NCBI GenBank assembly: GCA_963457665.1
Contig: OY735228.1
Span: 1,701,673 to 1,765,672, forward strand
Direction: 5' to 3'
DNA from: Thysanoteuthis rhombus
Lineage: Eukaryota > Mollusca > Cephalopoda > Oegopsida > Thysanoteuthidae
Length of the DNA: 64,000 nt
Below the pieces are notes generated by a model. The model was given only the letters and a program-made list of their open reading frames with translations, was not told the origin of the DNA and searched no databases. A program made the translations under genes and the position numbers. Within the stretch, counting starts at the first letter, position 1, and every line of letters begins with the position of its first letter. Shown piece after piece: positions 35,904 through 48,540 of this stretch.

Positions 35904-37978
35904 TGGGTGTTGCTACTCACATTTTTGGAGCTACAAGCTTGAGAAATTTGTACGAGAGCACCACGAGAGACCATCCAAAAATATTTTTTTCTTTTTTCGG
36001 ATTTCTATGGTCATCTTGGGACAAACATTGCCGGAATCTTACACTGGTATTTTTTTTTTTTTTTAGATAATTTTGAATAGAAGATTTATTTTTGGTATAA
36101 TTTTTCAGATAATTAGTTCTGGCACAGGTGTGGGCTACGGTGATTTATCTCTGCATGGTATGGATATGCTGTGTAAGTCGATGCTGGTTCAGTAGAAGAG
36201 GAAGACAAGAGACATCATAAGTTAAGTAGGAAGAAGAAACTAAGAGATATCCCGCACCAAACTTGGAAGACAAGAATCTGATCTGGGCATCTGGAATGTT
36301 GAATTAGTTTTGGTCTGAGTTTATAGGAACCAAGATGCAAAAGAATGTAATATCAACACCATCAATTAACCCATTACCTGTTGCAGGTACCAAACAGTAA
36401 TGGATATCCACTGCAAGATATTAAAAGCTTCATCCCATTGCAAGATAAAAGTCTTTATCAATTGCAATTGAGTTTTATTCAGAAGATCTCAAATGATCGA
36501 AATTCCGGTCTGCTTTTTTGTCCTTTTAATTTTGATTTGTTGCAAAGAAATCATGTGTATTACGTTAATTAATTATAAATTGAAAACATTTAATATTCTA
36601 GTCCTATCATGTCTTTTGATGAAATTCTGTTTTTATTCATGGTTTACTGGATGAGGGGCTGATGATACACGTAGAACAATTTAGGATCCACCCATCAACC
36701 AAATTGCTCTATCTTGGAGGACTCTTGCACACCGATTAGTGTCCTAATCTTGGTTGTTATGGTCACAACATTTTGGGCTTCTTTCTGTGTCGGCACTTGT
36801 TGATAACCTGTGATTTCCAACCAAAACTCATTTTATTCTAATGTTGATTGTTCAGGCTAGAGGATATCTCATATCAGTTAATTATTCCTGGTTTGTTTGT
36901 CTTTGTGATGCCACTTGTCTACCCCTTTCACCGAACCAGAGTATGTAACTTTTTTGCACCAACTAATCATATATACATATGAGTGTATGTGTTCATATAT
37001 ATGAGTGTACATGTTCATGTGAGTGACTGAGAATGTGTGCATGAGTGTATACATATGTGCGTTTTGAAATCGTGTATACGCATGTGTTTTGGTATTCTCG
37101 TATAAGTATGTATGTAGTATATGCTTGTAGACATGTGTGTTTGAAATATAAGTGTCAGTGAGTATGTATATGCTTGTATTTGTACTAGCATGTACATCTA
37201 TATATATATATATGTATGTGAGCCTTTCTTCTCTCTTACTCATATTTCCATCTATTAAAGACACACCAGAACTGAGGCAGAAATCAAAAATTGAAAAAAA
37301 AAAAAAACAAACTGAAAACAATGGAAGTTGATGTTGGAAGGCAGTGACTGCATATTCTTCAAGTCTTGAACTGTTAAGTTACTTTCAATCCAGGAGTCAC
37401 TTCTCTCATTGGTTTTTCTCACTTGTCCTGCCGTGTAAGGTCAGGATTGATCTTCTTTTGGGTTAACGGAGGTGATGATCTCAAACGTTCCCAATTTGAC
37501 TGCTGGCCAGAAATGAGTGGTGCCCTCTCAACAAACTGAGAACAGAAATTCGGAAGACAGAAGAGTCAAGTGGGGTTTGTAGATGAGTAAATTCTGTGAG
37601 CGTGGTGGAACAAGTGCAAAGCATTGAACATGTTCTGCTAAATTACCCATTCTCACCTGATTTGGCCAATGCTGACCCACTAAATCAAACAGAACAAGCT
37701 ATAAGTGGATCAGGAATCAGTTTTACTCATTTTGACAAACCCATCATGGATTCCATGAACTGATGCCATGAAGAGATATCCAAATGTTTCCAGTTCTGTA
37801 TGCAAATCACTGGAATGAACCTGCTTTTTACAATTTGACGATCATTGATGTTCAGATTCAAATACAAAAATTTTGTCTTTTCATTTGACTTACTCATAGC
37901 AAACTACAATGATTGTTTTTTTCAAATATAACTAACGATTCTCATGATTGAAAAGTCTTCATAAAAAAAAGAAAAAAC

Positions 37979-38418
37979 AGGTCTGGTTAGTCACCAAGAA
38001 GAAACCATCACGAGACCAACTTCTCTTTGCAGCATGCCATGTTGGAGGTGATTGATTAAAAAAAGGTGATCAATGAATAAGTTATATGGCTCACCATTTG
38101 TTGGGCAGTGATCACTAAAAAAGTTGGAATTTTCAGAAAATAACAAAAAACAAGCACAAATACCATCAGACACAAACTAAAAATACAAATTACCATAAAT
38201 GTACATAGCAAATTGCCCCCCCGCCCCCCCAATTTATTTTGAGGAGGAACTTTTGACAACGTAAAAAAAAACATTTTTTCTTGACATAAGGAGTAAATTT
38301 TTACATTTTCAGCCCTCAAGCTCCGATGGTGTAGCCTGCATGCAAGATACATATATAGCCAGTCAGATCAACTTAGAAACTGAAGAAACCTTCTATATTG
38401 GTGCTGATAGTTTTGGTT
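37979..38418 (+). repeat. Interspersed repeat family A copy
   Basis: Begins aggtctggttagtcaccaag, has gttgggcagtgatcactaaa, and ends tatagccagtcagatcaact...gaaacc. Confidence 0.8.
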
Positions 38419-40425
38419 GACGGCAATTCATATGCTCATGCTAAAGTTATCCCAGGCAACACTGGGTATCCTTTTCTCTATCTACTATTCGACTAATTCT
38501 CTGTTCAGATTTCTCATGAAAATCATAAGGTGGGAAATAGAAACGGAAGCACCTGACAACTCTTGGAGAATCTGGCTCATCTGACCAAACCAATAAAAAT
38601 ATCAAGATCAATTAAAAACCTCTGATTGATGGCAAGGTGGGGGGGGCAGAGGGACTGGTGCCAGTAAGAATGGAAACTGGGCCAACTTCCTGATTGGTTG
38701 GAAGGGGAGGAGCAACTTGCTTGCAAGGGGCGGCTGGGGGGATGGGGTTGAGGTAGGGGGGAGCAGAAGAGAAGCAGAGAGGCAAAACATTTCCTGCTCA
38801 GTAAATAAAACAATAACCTGAATTATTCATTGCTTATTAGATAATTCTCACATTTGTATCTCGGTATCTGGGTTGGTCATTTTTCTCTTCCTTCGGCTAA
38901 CTGATTCAGAGAGTAAGAGACCTGATAGTTTTGTGTTGAAGAATGATTCACAGTGCAGATTGAGAAGCTTTTCCACAAGTAAAGAGCAGAGTCAAGGGTA
39001 GGAAGGTATACTTGAAAAAAAAAAAAGGTAATTCATATTCACAGTCAATAATAGAACAACAGTAACATAAAAATTTGAAGTCACATGAAAAAATTCTATC
39101 GGAGAATGAACATAGAATGAATTATATTAATGACATCACTGGCATTTTCCACGGGGAAACATTTGGAATGGAGTAAAGAAACATCTAGTTTCAGGAGAAT
39201 CTAGTTGTTATTAATAAACCCGTTAAAATAAGACCCAAAGAAAAAAAAAAAAAAAAAATTTCTCAAAAGTGGTCAAGTTTAATACTGATGCCAATTTTCA
39301 ATTCTGTAGACAAAATGGTATGGCCAAGAGCACTGAAACAAACAAACAAGCACACAAACATACCTACACGCATATAAAAACAGATGCAACTCTTTTGCCA
39401 TCTTTGATGGCTATGTTTCGCTGCGTCTTTTGTACGGACAGAAAATTTAACTAATTTATTGTTCAATTATTGTTTGATCAGGAATGTAGAATGAATACAA
39501 TTACCAAACTGACTATCATTTGTTACTATTATTCTTCAGTTGAGAATCACCAAGCTTTTTGCATTCTTCAAGTTAGTATATTTTAGGGGTACTTTAAAAC
39601 AAAACCTCTTGCGACAATGTTTCTGCTACTTCAGTCACATACAAATTAGACTTTAACAATAATATATAAGCCAGACTATCAGAAAAATGGTTTACAATGG
39701 TATTTGGAGGATTACCACTCACTGAAATTCATCTGATATCAAGCTCCAGAGGACAGTCCTTTGGTTATAATACCATAACATTGGACGCATTGTAATATTT
39801 GCATATTTTTTTAAAAATAATTCTCAGTTTTGTAAATCTGCGAATACGAAATTTTACAAAAAAAAAAATACAGGTTTGTTGGCATTACATTGGATTTAGC
39901 AACTGAATTGAGCTGCATATTATTTCATAGAAATGGGAGAATTGGAAATTATATTATAATGATTTCAATCAATCATCATCATTCTGATTAAGGAAAACTA
40001 TGTTTCAATTATCATCTAAAACTTTGTGGAGAAATTAACATTCTTAACATTCAGACATCTGAATCTCTGCACAATTTTCTGCGCATCTTTGATGTTATCA
40101 TCACACCATTTCAGCCGATCCATTCTTCAGCCCTCATCATATATTCAAGAAAAGAGGCAAACCTTGTTTTTTTTTCCAACCCAGGTTTGCATCTTTCCTC
40201 GAATTAAACGCCATATGAAGTCTGAAGAATAGATCAGCTCAGACATTGTATTGACATTAAAAATATGCGAAGAAGTGATTCAATTATCCGAACAAAATTT
40301 GGAATATCTTATATACAAAAAAAAATTGAAAGAGTTAGGTCAATTGATTCTAATTGTTTGCACTTTGTTTTATATTAAGAAATAACAACATGATTCAAAT
40401 TGAAGAGGAGAAAAAATACTAATCA

Positions 40426-40690
40426 GGTCTGGTTAATTACTCATTAGAAACTTGTGTGACCATCTTTTGGCAGCATGTATTGAGGAAATGCTCAATTAAG
40501 AAATTGGAAAAATGGATGAATAGGTTACTTCTCCCATCTTTTGTTGGGCAGTGATCAATAAAGAATTTTTTTTTTTAGAGATAAGGAGTGAATGTTCAAA
40601 TTTTCAGCCCTCTAGCTCCATTTGTGTGACTGTATACATGATAAATACATAAACAGCAAGCAAGACTGACTAGAGAACTGAAGAGACTTC
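40426..40690 (+). repeat. Interspersed repeat family A copy, middle deleted
   Basis: Begins caggtctggttaattactca; the gttgggcagtgatcaataaa block is followed almost at once by the 3' part (cagccctctagctcc), so about 130 bp are missing. Confidence 0.75.
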
Positions 40691-40739
40691 CCGAAATCGG
40701 GATGTTTGTGGGGTTTGTTTATTACTGTAGACTCATCGT

Positions 40740-41045
40740 AGAACACTGCGTCATCACCGCAAAAGCAATGGCTGGGTGATGCTGCTGTAGTTTGTGGCAG
40801 GGGAGGGTCACTAGCCACACGCCCAACCCTCATCCTTTACCCAGGCTTTCAAGTTGGACTGCCTTACAGACTTAATGAGCTCCAAGTACCCAGCTATTTA
40901 CCTATAGCTGAGGGGAGGAGTGGATTCATGCCTTTACTAAGGCGTCAGTTCAAAGTAGACGTGAGCAACCTTGCCCAAACCTTGAACCTGGGATGTGGAT
41001 TCTGTTTTCCATACCAGTAACCGTTACGCCATGCAACACCTCTGA
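40740..41045 (-). mobile_element. tRNA-derived SINE, minus strand
   Basis: On the minus strand the head tgcatggcgtaacggttact is a good box A and cccaggttcaaggtttgggc carries box B. The body shares ggcatgaatccactcctcc and cagctataggtaaatagctg with the other SINEs. The tail is different (gcctgggtaaaggatgaggg), suggesting a subfamily or a chimera; a related tail piece is seen at 13380-13470. Confidence 0.72.
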
Positions 41046-41639
41046 AATTCAAATAACCAATTGGAAATTGGTTCCAGATCTTGAACAGCTCTACGTGTTC
41101 AAGCATGTACACGAATCACTCGTCTAGTGTAAAAGCACTCAACATATTTGCACAAGTGATTCAGAAGTGGGGCTTCGGAAAAAAGGTGTCGGGGTATGGG
41201 GTGCAAATAGAATCAATACTCTATTTGCAAGACAAGCGTGTAACCGGGAGTCAGAAGGTTCAATCCCTGATGCAAGGCAGAGGAAAAATTAGATTCTAAT
41301 AGATGGCGGAAAATCCATTGGAAAATGATGGACAACATGGGAGGATATTGGAAATGCGTCTCTGCACAGAAACAGAGAAAGGACGAAAGATGATGACTAT
41401 CGATGACATTAGTCAGCTCGTAGATGAGAAGATTCCATTTCATGTTTCAAATTCAATCGATATCTCTCATTTGATTTGATTGGCTGATTTTAGCTATAGC
41501 ACCATTTATAGAATCTGATTGATGATATCAGCTCCAGGGGCGATTCTAGATTTTGAGCAGGGAGGGGGGTGCGAAATGTGAAAATTTATATTTAAAAATA
41601 AATACGAGAAAAAGTTTTTTTAAATTCAAAATGTTGGTG

Positions 41640-41876
41640 TCCCCTTTTGGAATACATATGTCCTCTTTCAAAAAACATGTGCCACACTTTCAGAACGCGC
41701 ACATCCCCTTTCAAAATTCATATTCCCTTTCAGAAAACACCTCCCTTTCAAGTATGCACGTGTCACCTTCCAACACACATGTCCCTTTTCAGAACGCACA
41801 TGTACCCTTTCAGAATGCATGAAACACTGTCTAACACACATGTCCCCTTTCAGAATGCACAAGTCTCCTTCCATAA
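41640..41876. repeat. Degenerate ~21-bp minisatellite
   Basis: A decayed tandem repeat of roughly tcccctttcagaacgcacatg, about 11 copies with many changes. In one plus frame it reads as repeats of PFQNAHV. It begins about 100 bp after a gccaggggcg-like motif at 41533-41575 that resembles a DNA-transposon end, so it may be an internal array of such an element. Confidence 0.75.
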
Positions 41877-42544
41877 GTCAGTCTGACTTCATTTAAGCAG
41901 ATCGGCTGCATATGCAAAGGTTTTATGGACAACAAAAATATCAGCAACACACGAAGTCAGAAGAGGCTTAAAAGAGGTTAATAGCTTTCAATGGAAGAAA
42001 AAATTAAAAAAAAATACTCATGTCCTATGGAAGTCTTTCATAGTAGAAATATTAATATTAAATGGCTTGACTGTTGAAGAGAAAGGCTTCTTTGTTGTTA
42101 TTTTCTCATTTGAATAATAGCATCTTTTATAACACTTCCATCAACTGATATTTTATCTGTTAGTATTGGACATCCAAAATATGGAGTTTCAAAGAATCTA
42201 GGTTATAACATTTTATGGCCTTACGGCAAATAAATGAGGTTGTTAGTTAGAAACACAATTCTCTGAGGGTTATCGCTACAAAAGGTAACTGTTGAAAAAA
42301 AATGTCCTACATTTGTGAACAAAGTTAAATAAGTAATGCACACTCAAAAGATACAATCAGTGACAAAAATTTGCCATAATATTGATAAGAACAATAAAGA
42401 CAAGGGTGAAATTTGAATACTTAACATATACAAAATGCGACGTGTGTGTGTGTGTGTGTGTATATATGTTTGTGAATAACACGATGGCTCACATAGATAC
42501 AACACGCTGATCAAAGACGGAAGTGCCAGGGAGCGAAACTCTGA

Positions 42545-42680
42545 TCTTAAGTTTGGTGTAGAGATACTACACTTTGATCCTAGGCAGAGTGCACTCTAAT
42601 CCTAGGTGGAAGCGTTGATACATATATGAATAATCCCATCAATTTTATGGGTACTAGGCTAGTTCGCTGAATAATGAAAA
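42545..42680 (+). repeat. Interspersed repeat family C (CTACACTCTGATCCTAGGCAGAG)
   Basis: Contains internal near-repeats of atactacactctgatcctaggcagagtgc followed by gttgatacatatatgaataa. Related blocks occur at 45050, 56940 and 57270. Confidence 0.7.
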
Positions 42681-43737
42681 CTTCAGACCATACTAATAGG
42701 AAAATATGTGAATATTTGACAGAAAAGTCATCTATGCTATACTGCTCTAATCCGGTGCTTTGTGGTCTGGCGATTCCCATAGTCTGGCACATTTTGAATT
42801 TGCCATCAGAGTTGTCTGATTCAGTGAACCCTATTTCAGCAGTTTATAAACCAATTCCTTGAACAGAGTGGGTAAAAAACTTAGAAACCTCAATTTAACA
42901 AATTTCAAAGTTTATTTCAGCATGAAACTAAGCATATGTTTATTAATTTTTTTCTGAATCTCATGACATATTTCTAATATTGTAAAACCAATTAAAAAGC
43001 ATAAGCAAATAAAAATAATTTTCATTCATTATAATTCTTTTATATCATAATTTTAATTAACTACCATAAAATTACTTTTTCTGTTTTGCAACATTTTCTA
43101 TGGTTTAGTGATGGTTAAGTCCCAAGGTTGCCAGATTTAAGAGATACAACTCTATTGGAATTAGAAGACAAAAAATCAACTGCTATTCTCTTCTTCACAG
43201 GTAAAACCTACAAAGAAGAAGATTTATGAAGAGGTGAATACAAATCTGACTGCCTTGACAGTTTAAAATGCGTGAGTACTTCATATTTTACAAGTAAATT
43301 TTTCTACAAGTGAATGAGAATCCTGACAGCAGCAGGCATGAGATATCAAAGATTCATCCTAAGCCAAGACACTAACTCATGAGATTGAATCGGCTGATTG
43401 AAAAGCACTACTCCATTGTCTTTTTTGTAATGTCGAAAGAAGTCAATATTTTTTTCTGACTTGACACGACACAAAAATAATTTTGTTTTCCTTCCAAAAT
43501 CCAGAGTGCAATACGACCGTCATAAAAATTACTTGGTAACAAAATTGCATTATTTCTTGGCTAAAATAGGCAAAGCTTCAAATTATTGCTATTAAGTCCA
43601 AAATTTGAAACCCGTTATCTCTGACTTTCATCCTTTCAAAAGCAATGAAAATAGGTGCCAGGGATAGAGCGTGGGTAGGGGTAAGACTGCAGGCTGAGGC
43701 AGAGGCCGGTGGAAGTAGTCGATGAGATCAGGCTTAC

Positions 43738-43809
43738 GTCATTTCTCCAAAGAGAATCAATGAGGGAAGCCAATTCAGTCAGCTTTAAAATTTCTGAATG
43801 GTTGGCCAT
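43738..43809 (-). CDS. Weak candidate alternative first exon
   Basis: On the minus strand an ATG in a strong context (tgccATGGCC) opens 24 codons starting MANHSEILKLTELAS and ends at a gtaagc donor (GAC|gtaagc). It lies upstream of the SDPYV exon in the direction of transcription. It ends in phase 0, whereas the SDPYV exon needs a phase-2 partner, so it cannot join that exon directly. The peptide is not recognised. Chance is a serious alternative, because the frame stays open well past the donor. Confidence 0.15.
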
Positions 43810-43929
43810 GGCAATCATATAGGAAAGGAAAATGGTGAGCGGGATGCTCTAAATATTATGTATTATCTAAGCTGAATAAGGCGATCTTTTGATTATTGCT
43901 AGCCAACAAACAAAAAGTCATTCTACAAT

Positions 43930-44050
43930 AATACACACACACATATATATATATATATACATATATATATAACACTCCCTCCATTAAGGTTGAGCAAAAA
44001 AGTGATTCTACAATAATCCATACACACACACACACACACACATATATAAC
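43930..44050. repeat. Duplicated (CA)n(TA)n block
   Basis: The unit tgattctacaataat-(CA)n-(TA)n-acgctccct-..gttgagca occurs twice (about 43915-44000 and 44001-44075). The CA and TA lengths differ between the copies. Confidence 0.85.
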
Positions 44051-44339
44051 GCTCCCTTCTTTCGGGTTGAGCACTCTTAGGTAGGGCACTAATCTACTAC
44101 AAGCTGGTATGTAATGCTCTTCCAAATCCGGAATGGAGCACTCTGGTAGATGGGGAATCATGGGTAAGTAAATATATTGCTTAATTTGGTCCTACTGACT
44201 GTCCAGTTTGACGTAAGGCAGCGGCAGAGCATCTGTCTCTTGGTCTTAAGCGAAGAGATACTGGATAGTCTATAGCCATACTGAAGAGTTGTAATACAAC
44301 AGAACAGCTGTCTGTGGTGACACAATTATTAACTAATTG

Positions 44340-44345
<6 letters not shown>

Positions 44346-44395
<50 letters not shown>

Positions 44396-44396
44396 A
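44346..44396. repeat. (TA)n microsatellite with one interruption
   Basis: Two TA tracts separated by a single tac step. Confidence 0.93.
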
Positions 44397-44747
44397 TGCA
44401 AGTGTATTCATATACATTAATACATACATATGGCCGTACTTCGCATAAATGAATCACCATAGCCTACTAATGTACCAGAACTAATTATGTGAAAAATTAT
44501 CATTAAGTAAGAAAAAAAAAAAAAAAATATACTAGTACAAGGTTCATATACTGTTGGTCCAAAATGACTATACTGAGAGCCCAAAAAGTACTTTTTAGAA
44601 GGAAAACAAAACTTATTGGATGTTGATCTCATGCAACTTCCGAAGGTTATAAGCCCCGCAATGTGACCAGGAGTGCCAAGAGACACACAGAGATGAGCAA
44701 AGAGAGAAGAATTTGCAGCACTTTTTTTGTGATTTTCTCTCTCTCTG

Positions 44748-44796
<49 letters not shown>

Positions 44797-44803
44797 TGTA
44801 TAA
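44748..44803. repeat. (TA)n microsatellite with two tgta steps
   Basis: TA tracts preceded by a short (CT)n run. Confidence 0.93.
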
Positions 44804-45049
44804 TTGAAATATTTCATAAAAAGGGTTTGTGTTTAGTTATATTTTTCAGCTCTTATTATTTTTCTGACAGGTTTCAATTGAAACCGGTTAAGGAATTATT
44901 TTCTTTTAGCTGAAACAAATACAACTATTAACACAAACCAAACAATTCAAGTGTTCGTGTGAGCATATACAAATTGAACTTTTCCATGAGCATATAAATA
45001 CTATACACAATCAGATCCAGGATAGAATTGCTGGGAAGCAATATTTCAA

Positions 45050-45225
45050 TACTAAGCAGAGTAAACAGATATTACACTCTGATTTTAGACAGAGTGCTTA
45101 GAATGTGAGCAAGATTTTGATCCTAGGCAAAGTGCAGAGATACTACACTCTGATCTTAGACAGAGGTACTGATCCATACATGAAAAATTCCATCATAGTT
45201 TCCGGTTACTATGCTGGTAATGTTA
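45050..45225 (+). repeat. Interspersed repeat family C copy, about three internal units
   Basis: Three degenerate units of about 35-45 bp built on tactacactctgatcttaga, then actgatccatacatgaaaaa. Confidence 0.7.
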
Positions 45226-45944
45226 ATATTTAATTAACCCAGACACTCACAACTATTATTACTCCTTAGTTCAGAAACCATTCACTCTTCCACTTATATG
45301 CCCCCTCTCTGAATAGCTCGTTAGATACACAAAGCTTGTTGCCAAGGCAACTGAATCAATGAAACTGTATACAGGTAGCTTAGTAATAGCTAGTATGATT
45401 AGTAGATATTTATAGCCTTTGGTTAACCCAGAAAAAGCACGAGATTTGTTTAGCTGTACTAATATGGTGCATCTGGATTGAGAGGAATATTTTCAACATT
45501 CATCACTCACCTATTTTTAATTACTGGCATCAACTGAGTTAATTAGTAGGGGATATAAGTATTCAGAAAATAGCTCCAGGAAAAAAACTATATAAAATTC
45601 TGACATATTTTGCTGAGGGTCCCAAATATTAATGAATGTAGGAAGAATTTGTTCAATTCAATTATTACTATTATACGGTGATTTACACCCAAGGGCATTA
45701 GTGCTAAGAGCAGGGTGTAATTAAGTGGTTTTGTGCCACGTACTGCAGAATTCAGACCAAATGTGCTCCCCTAATGCTGATGCTAAAATTTTGTTAAAAC
45801 CAATGTGCAAAATTTGTCTTGTTAACTGAAATTTCGAAACAATCAACTAATAAAGAACTAAATGAGACTTTTTGCATTCAAATTTTTCAACGCTGTCCCT
45901 TTTGGGTAATTCACGAGAATGCCTGTCTTTTTTTTGCTGTTTTG

Positions 45945-46110
45945 AGCCTGTGTGCCTCATAGCGATGTTACTGTGTTACCATGCTTTTTAACTCCCTGGT
46001 GCAGAGTGAATGCAAAAAGTCCAAGTCAGCATTTGAACTATGTTTTCCTATTCCATTCTCTGTGCAGTTAACCATCAGGCCACCCATATCTAAATCAAAA
46101 TCTTACAATA
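45945..46110 (-). mobile_element. SINE fragment, minus strand
   Basis: On the minus strand, gggtggcctgatggttaact is a tRNA-like box A region. catagttcaaatgctgactt stands at the box B position, then the sequence diverges. Confidence 0.6.
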
Positions 46111-46179
46111 GGAAATGGATGCTTATGGCAAACAGAGAAGAAGAGAGGAAAACATGAGGGGAGTGGATAGAGGGTAGCT

Positions 46180-46330
46180 GAGTGATTAAAGGGGAGGAGA
46201 ATGGGATCAGTAAGCCGAGTCCAAAATCCAGTTAGCGCTCACTCCACACTAATGTCCTTGGTAAAGGCATGCATCCATTTCTCCTTCCTTGTCAATATGC
46301 CACAGATCAGCATAGCCAGGTAAGCCATGT
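46180..46330 (+). mobile_element. SINE fragment, plus strand
   Basis: Begins gggtagctgagtgattaaag and contains cttggtaaaggcatgcatcc, the body signature of the SINE family. It sits head to head with the 45945-46110 copy. Confidence 0.6.
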
Positions 46331-46734
46331 TATCCCCCCCCCCACTTTCACAAATGAAAGGGAGGCCAGGGTTTCTCCAATGGGCCTGGCAAGCAGAAAG
46401 AGGATTACAGCAGATTGATCATGTAAAATAAAGGCGGATGGAAGTAATGAAAACTGTCGTCTCCACCCCAGAGAAAAACCTAAGAAACTGATGTTGACAG
46501 TTTTGGTGGCTCAATACTTAGAAGTAATAAGAGATGAAATAAAAAATACAAAACTTTGAGAACAAAGTCAAAGTAGATGTCAACATCAAAAAAGACTGAA
46601 AATAAAATCAAATTAAATCCATTTTTAAAGAAAAGATCAAAACAAGAATTAGAAAATTTCTGTTTCTGACAAAATAAGAAAGAGCTAATCAATTCAAAAG
46701 ATAAAGAAAATCCCAGATGATATTGAGAGGGGAG

Positions 46735-46790
46735 GATTTTATAACATTCGATTCCATACATTGTTAACCATTAGGCCATCCACGCCTTAT
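46735..46790 (-). mobile_element. SINE head fragment, minus strand
   Basis: The minus strand reads gcgtggatggcctaatggtt, the tRNA-like head of the family; little body remains. Confidence 0.5.
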
Positions 46791-46818
46791 TTATCAGATT
46801 TGAATCAACAGTTTTTGT

Positions 46819-47020
46819 GTTTCTGCTCTACAAAAGCGATTCTCATTAAAGTGTTGTTGGGTTGTCACAGTTGTCACTCATCTTTGGTGGGCTTGACATT
46901 GAGTCCCCCCCCCATCATTTAGCTCCTTACCCTTATCTTATTGGGTGACTCAATGTCAAGCAACTAGAAGACCAGTGTCTAAACAGCATTTAGATGAGAA
47001 CCATCTTTGTAGAGCAGAAA
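46819..47020. repeat. Long imperfect hairpin, ~80-bp arms
   Basis: The left arm runs from gtttctgctctacaaaagcg to gggcttgacattgagtc (46819-46905). The right arm, inverted, runs from gactcaatgtcaagcaacta to catctttgtagagcagaaac (46947-47020). Both ends match perfectly for 15 bp or more; the middle is less paired. The loop is about 41 bp. No protein is coded. Confidence 0.82.
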
Positions 47021-47264
47021 CAACCTGCCTACATAGGCCAGCGTGGTAGGTAAGGCCCATTCTTCACCCTTCCCCATGTCTCACACTCACATGGGGAGGG
47101 CCCATGTCCAACAACTGACCTTGAATGCTGATGATAGAACAAATAAGCAGTAATACGGTTTGTTGTTTCCTTTTTATTTCTGGGACAAAGAAGAGAGTTG
47201 GTTTCTGGCTATTTACTAAAAAGGAGCACCTTGTCAATGTGCACAAAGCATAAAGTATACACAG

Positions 47265-47590
47265 AATGCATAATACCAGCTACAACTAAGAGAAGCGAAA
47301 CATGGAAATTAACACTACAAACATGGAAAGAGCAAGGTTAAGGAGATCTCCGAGGGATAAAGAAAGATCAACATAGATCAGAGGGAGGACTAGAGCGAAG
47401 GATATTATACAAATGATCAAACACAAAAATGGAGATTGGCTGGACATCTAGCAAAAAGAAATCACAACAGATAGGGCAAAAGGTTAACTGATTGATGCCC
47501 ATGGGACAGTAAAAGTAGAAAGGAAAGACCAGACACAAGATGGAACATCATGGAAGGAGATGGGAAAGGCCTTTGTCTAGCATCAGATTT
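47265..47590 (+). mobile_element. Degenerate LINE C-terminal fragment
   Basis: Plus-strand frames contain RSETWKLT, KWRLAGHLAKRNHNR, then CPWDSK and RPDTRWN. This matches the LINE tail order ETW.LT, W.GH.AR...NRW, P.D.K..RGRP.TRW. Stops fall where conserved Trp residues are expected, so the fragment is dead. Only about 330 bp of the 3' coding end is recognisable. Confidence 0.7.
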
Positions 47591-47814
47591 TAAATAGCTG
47601 ATGATAACCTACAAATCGTGTTTGGTTATTATTAGTATTTACAGATTTTTCCACACTATAATTTCCAACGTGAGCTGACTAAGATAAGGATCAAGTTCAT
47701 GGGTGAACCAAAGAACCAATCGCTTGTATACCAACAAAGGATGAGAAATTATAGCAAAGATGACAGTTTAGTATTTGTAGTGATGAGATCAATTTTCCAA
47801 ATGTCAATCATTCA

Positions 47815-48027
47815 CAGGGTGTTAGCCAGTGTTCTTACCAACCATTTAACAGCTAATTCCCAATAAAAACCTAATTCCAATCTCTAAATTAAGCTCAGCA
47901 CTGTTTTGACCATTCAGAGTGTTTTTTTTTTAAAAAAAACTTTTTCTAAATACAAAAATCAGACATCGGAAAACTTCCAAATGCTATAAAAATGGTTGGG
48001 ATATCAAATATCCTGGCCAACACCCTG
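47815..48027. mobile_element. Short TIR element, second copy (213 bp)
   Basis: Same ends (cagggtgttagccagtgttc ... ggccaacaccctg) and internal blocks (taattcccaataaaaacct, gacatcggaaaacttcc) as the copy at 57386. No clear target duplication remains. Confidence 0.75.
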
Positions 48028-48031
48028 ATTT

Positions 48032-48200
48032 GCCACAGCCAACGAAGTTGGAAGAGGTATACATATTCACTAGTGTTCGTCTGTTCATCTGCACAATTTC
48101 TCCAAAAGTTCTCATTGAATTTCAATTAAATTTTGTTGAAGAGTGGGCCATAGGCGAGGGAGGAAGTGATTACATTTTGGGGAAGATCCAGAAATTTGTT
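48032..48200 (-). repeat. Interspersed family F copy, minus strand
   Basis: On the minus strand: aatttaattgaaattcaatg, agaacttttggagaaattgt and cctcttccaacttcgttggc. It abuts the TIR element ending at 48027. Confidence 0.68.
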
Positions 48201-48540
48201 TTTGACTGAGGGATATTTTCATCATTCTAAAAGAAAAAAGATTAAAAACAACTAGCTAATAAAAAAGAAAAGAGTTGATTTAAATTTCAAGGAAAGAAAC
48301 CCAATATTTGTACATTTATATTTCTCTCTCTCGTCTTTCAATCTTTTAGTTCCATTTAGCTTTTAGCTAATATATGGCGTTGGCAGAGATATTTCTATTA
48401 CTTATATAAGTTATTCTGTTGTACTTATTTGGTTGATTTGTATGAAAATAAAACTGTTTCAAACATGCAATGAAGACTTTCTATTTACATCAATTCAACA
48501 CATGAGATAAAAACAGTACAGGAACAGAGAATTAGTCTAC

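Noticed and set aside
35970..36000. Minus-strand text PKKEKNIFGWS, resembling the expected AKKDIFGAS of the missing C2 exon
   Set aside because: No suitable donor follows, the phase does not fit the next exon, and the A/T-rich run can give Lys-rich text by chance.
41553..41886. Two plus frames with PFQNAHV repeats
   Set aside because: Degenerate 21-bp tandem repeat; no stable single frame and no recognisable domain.
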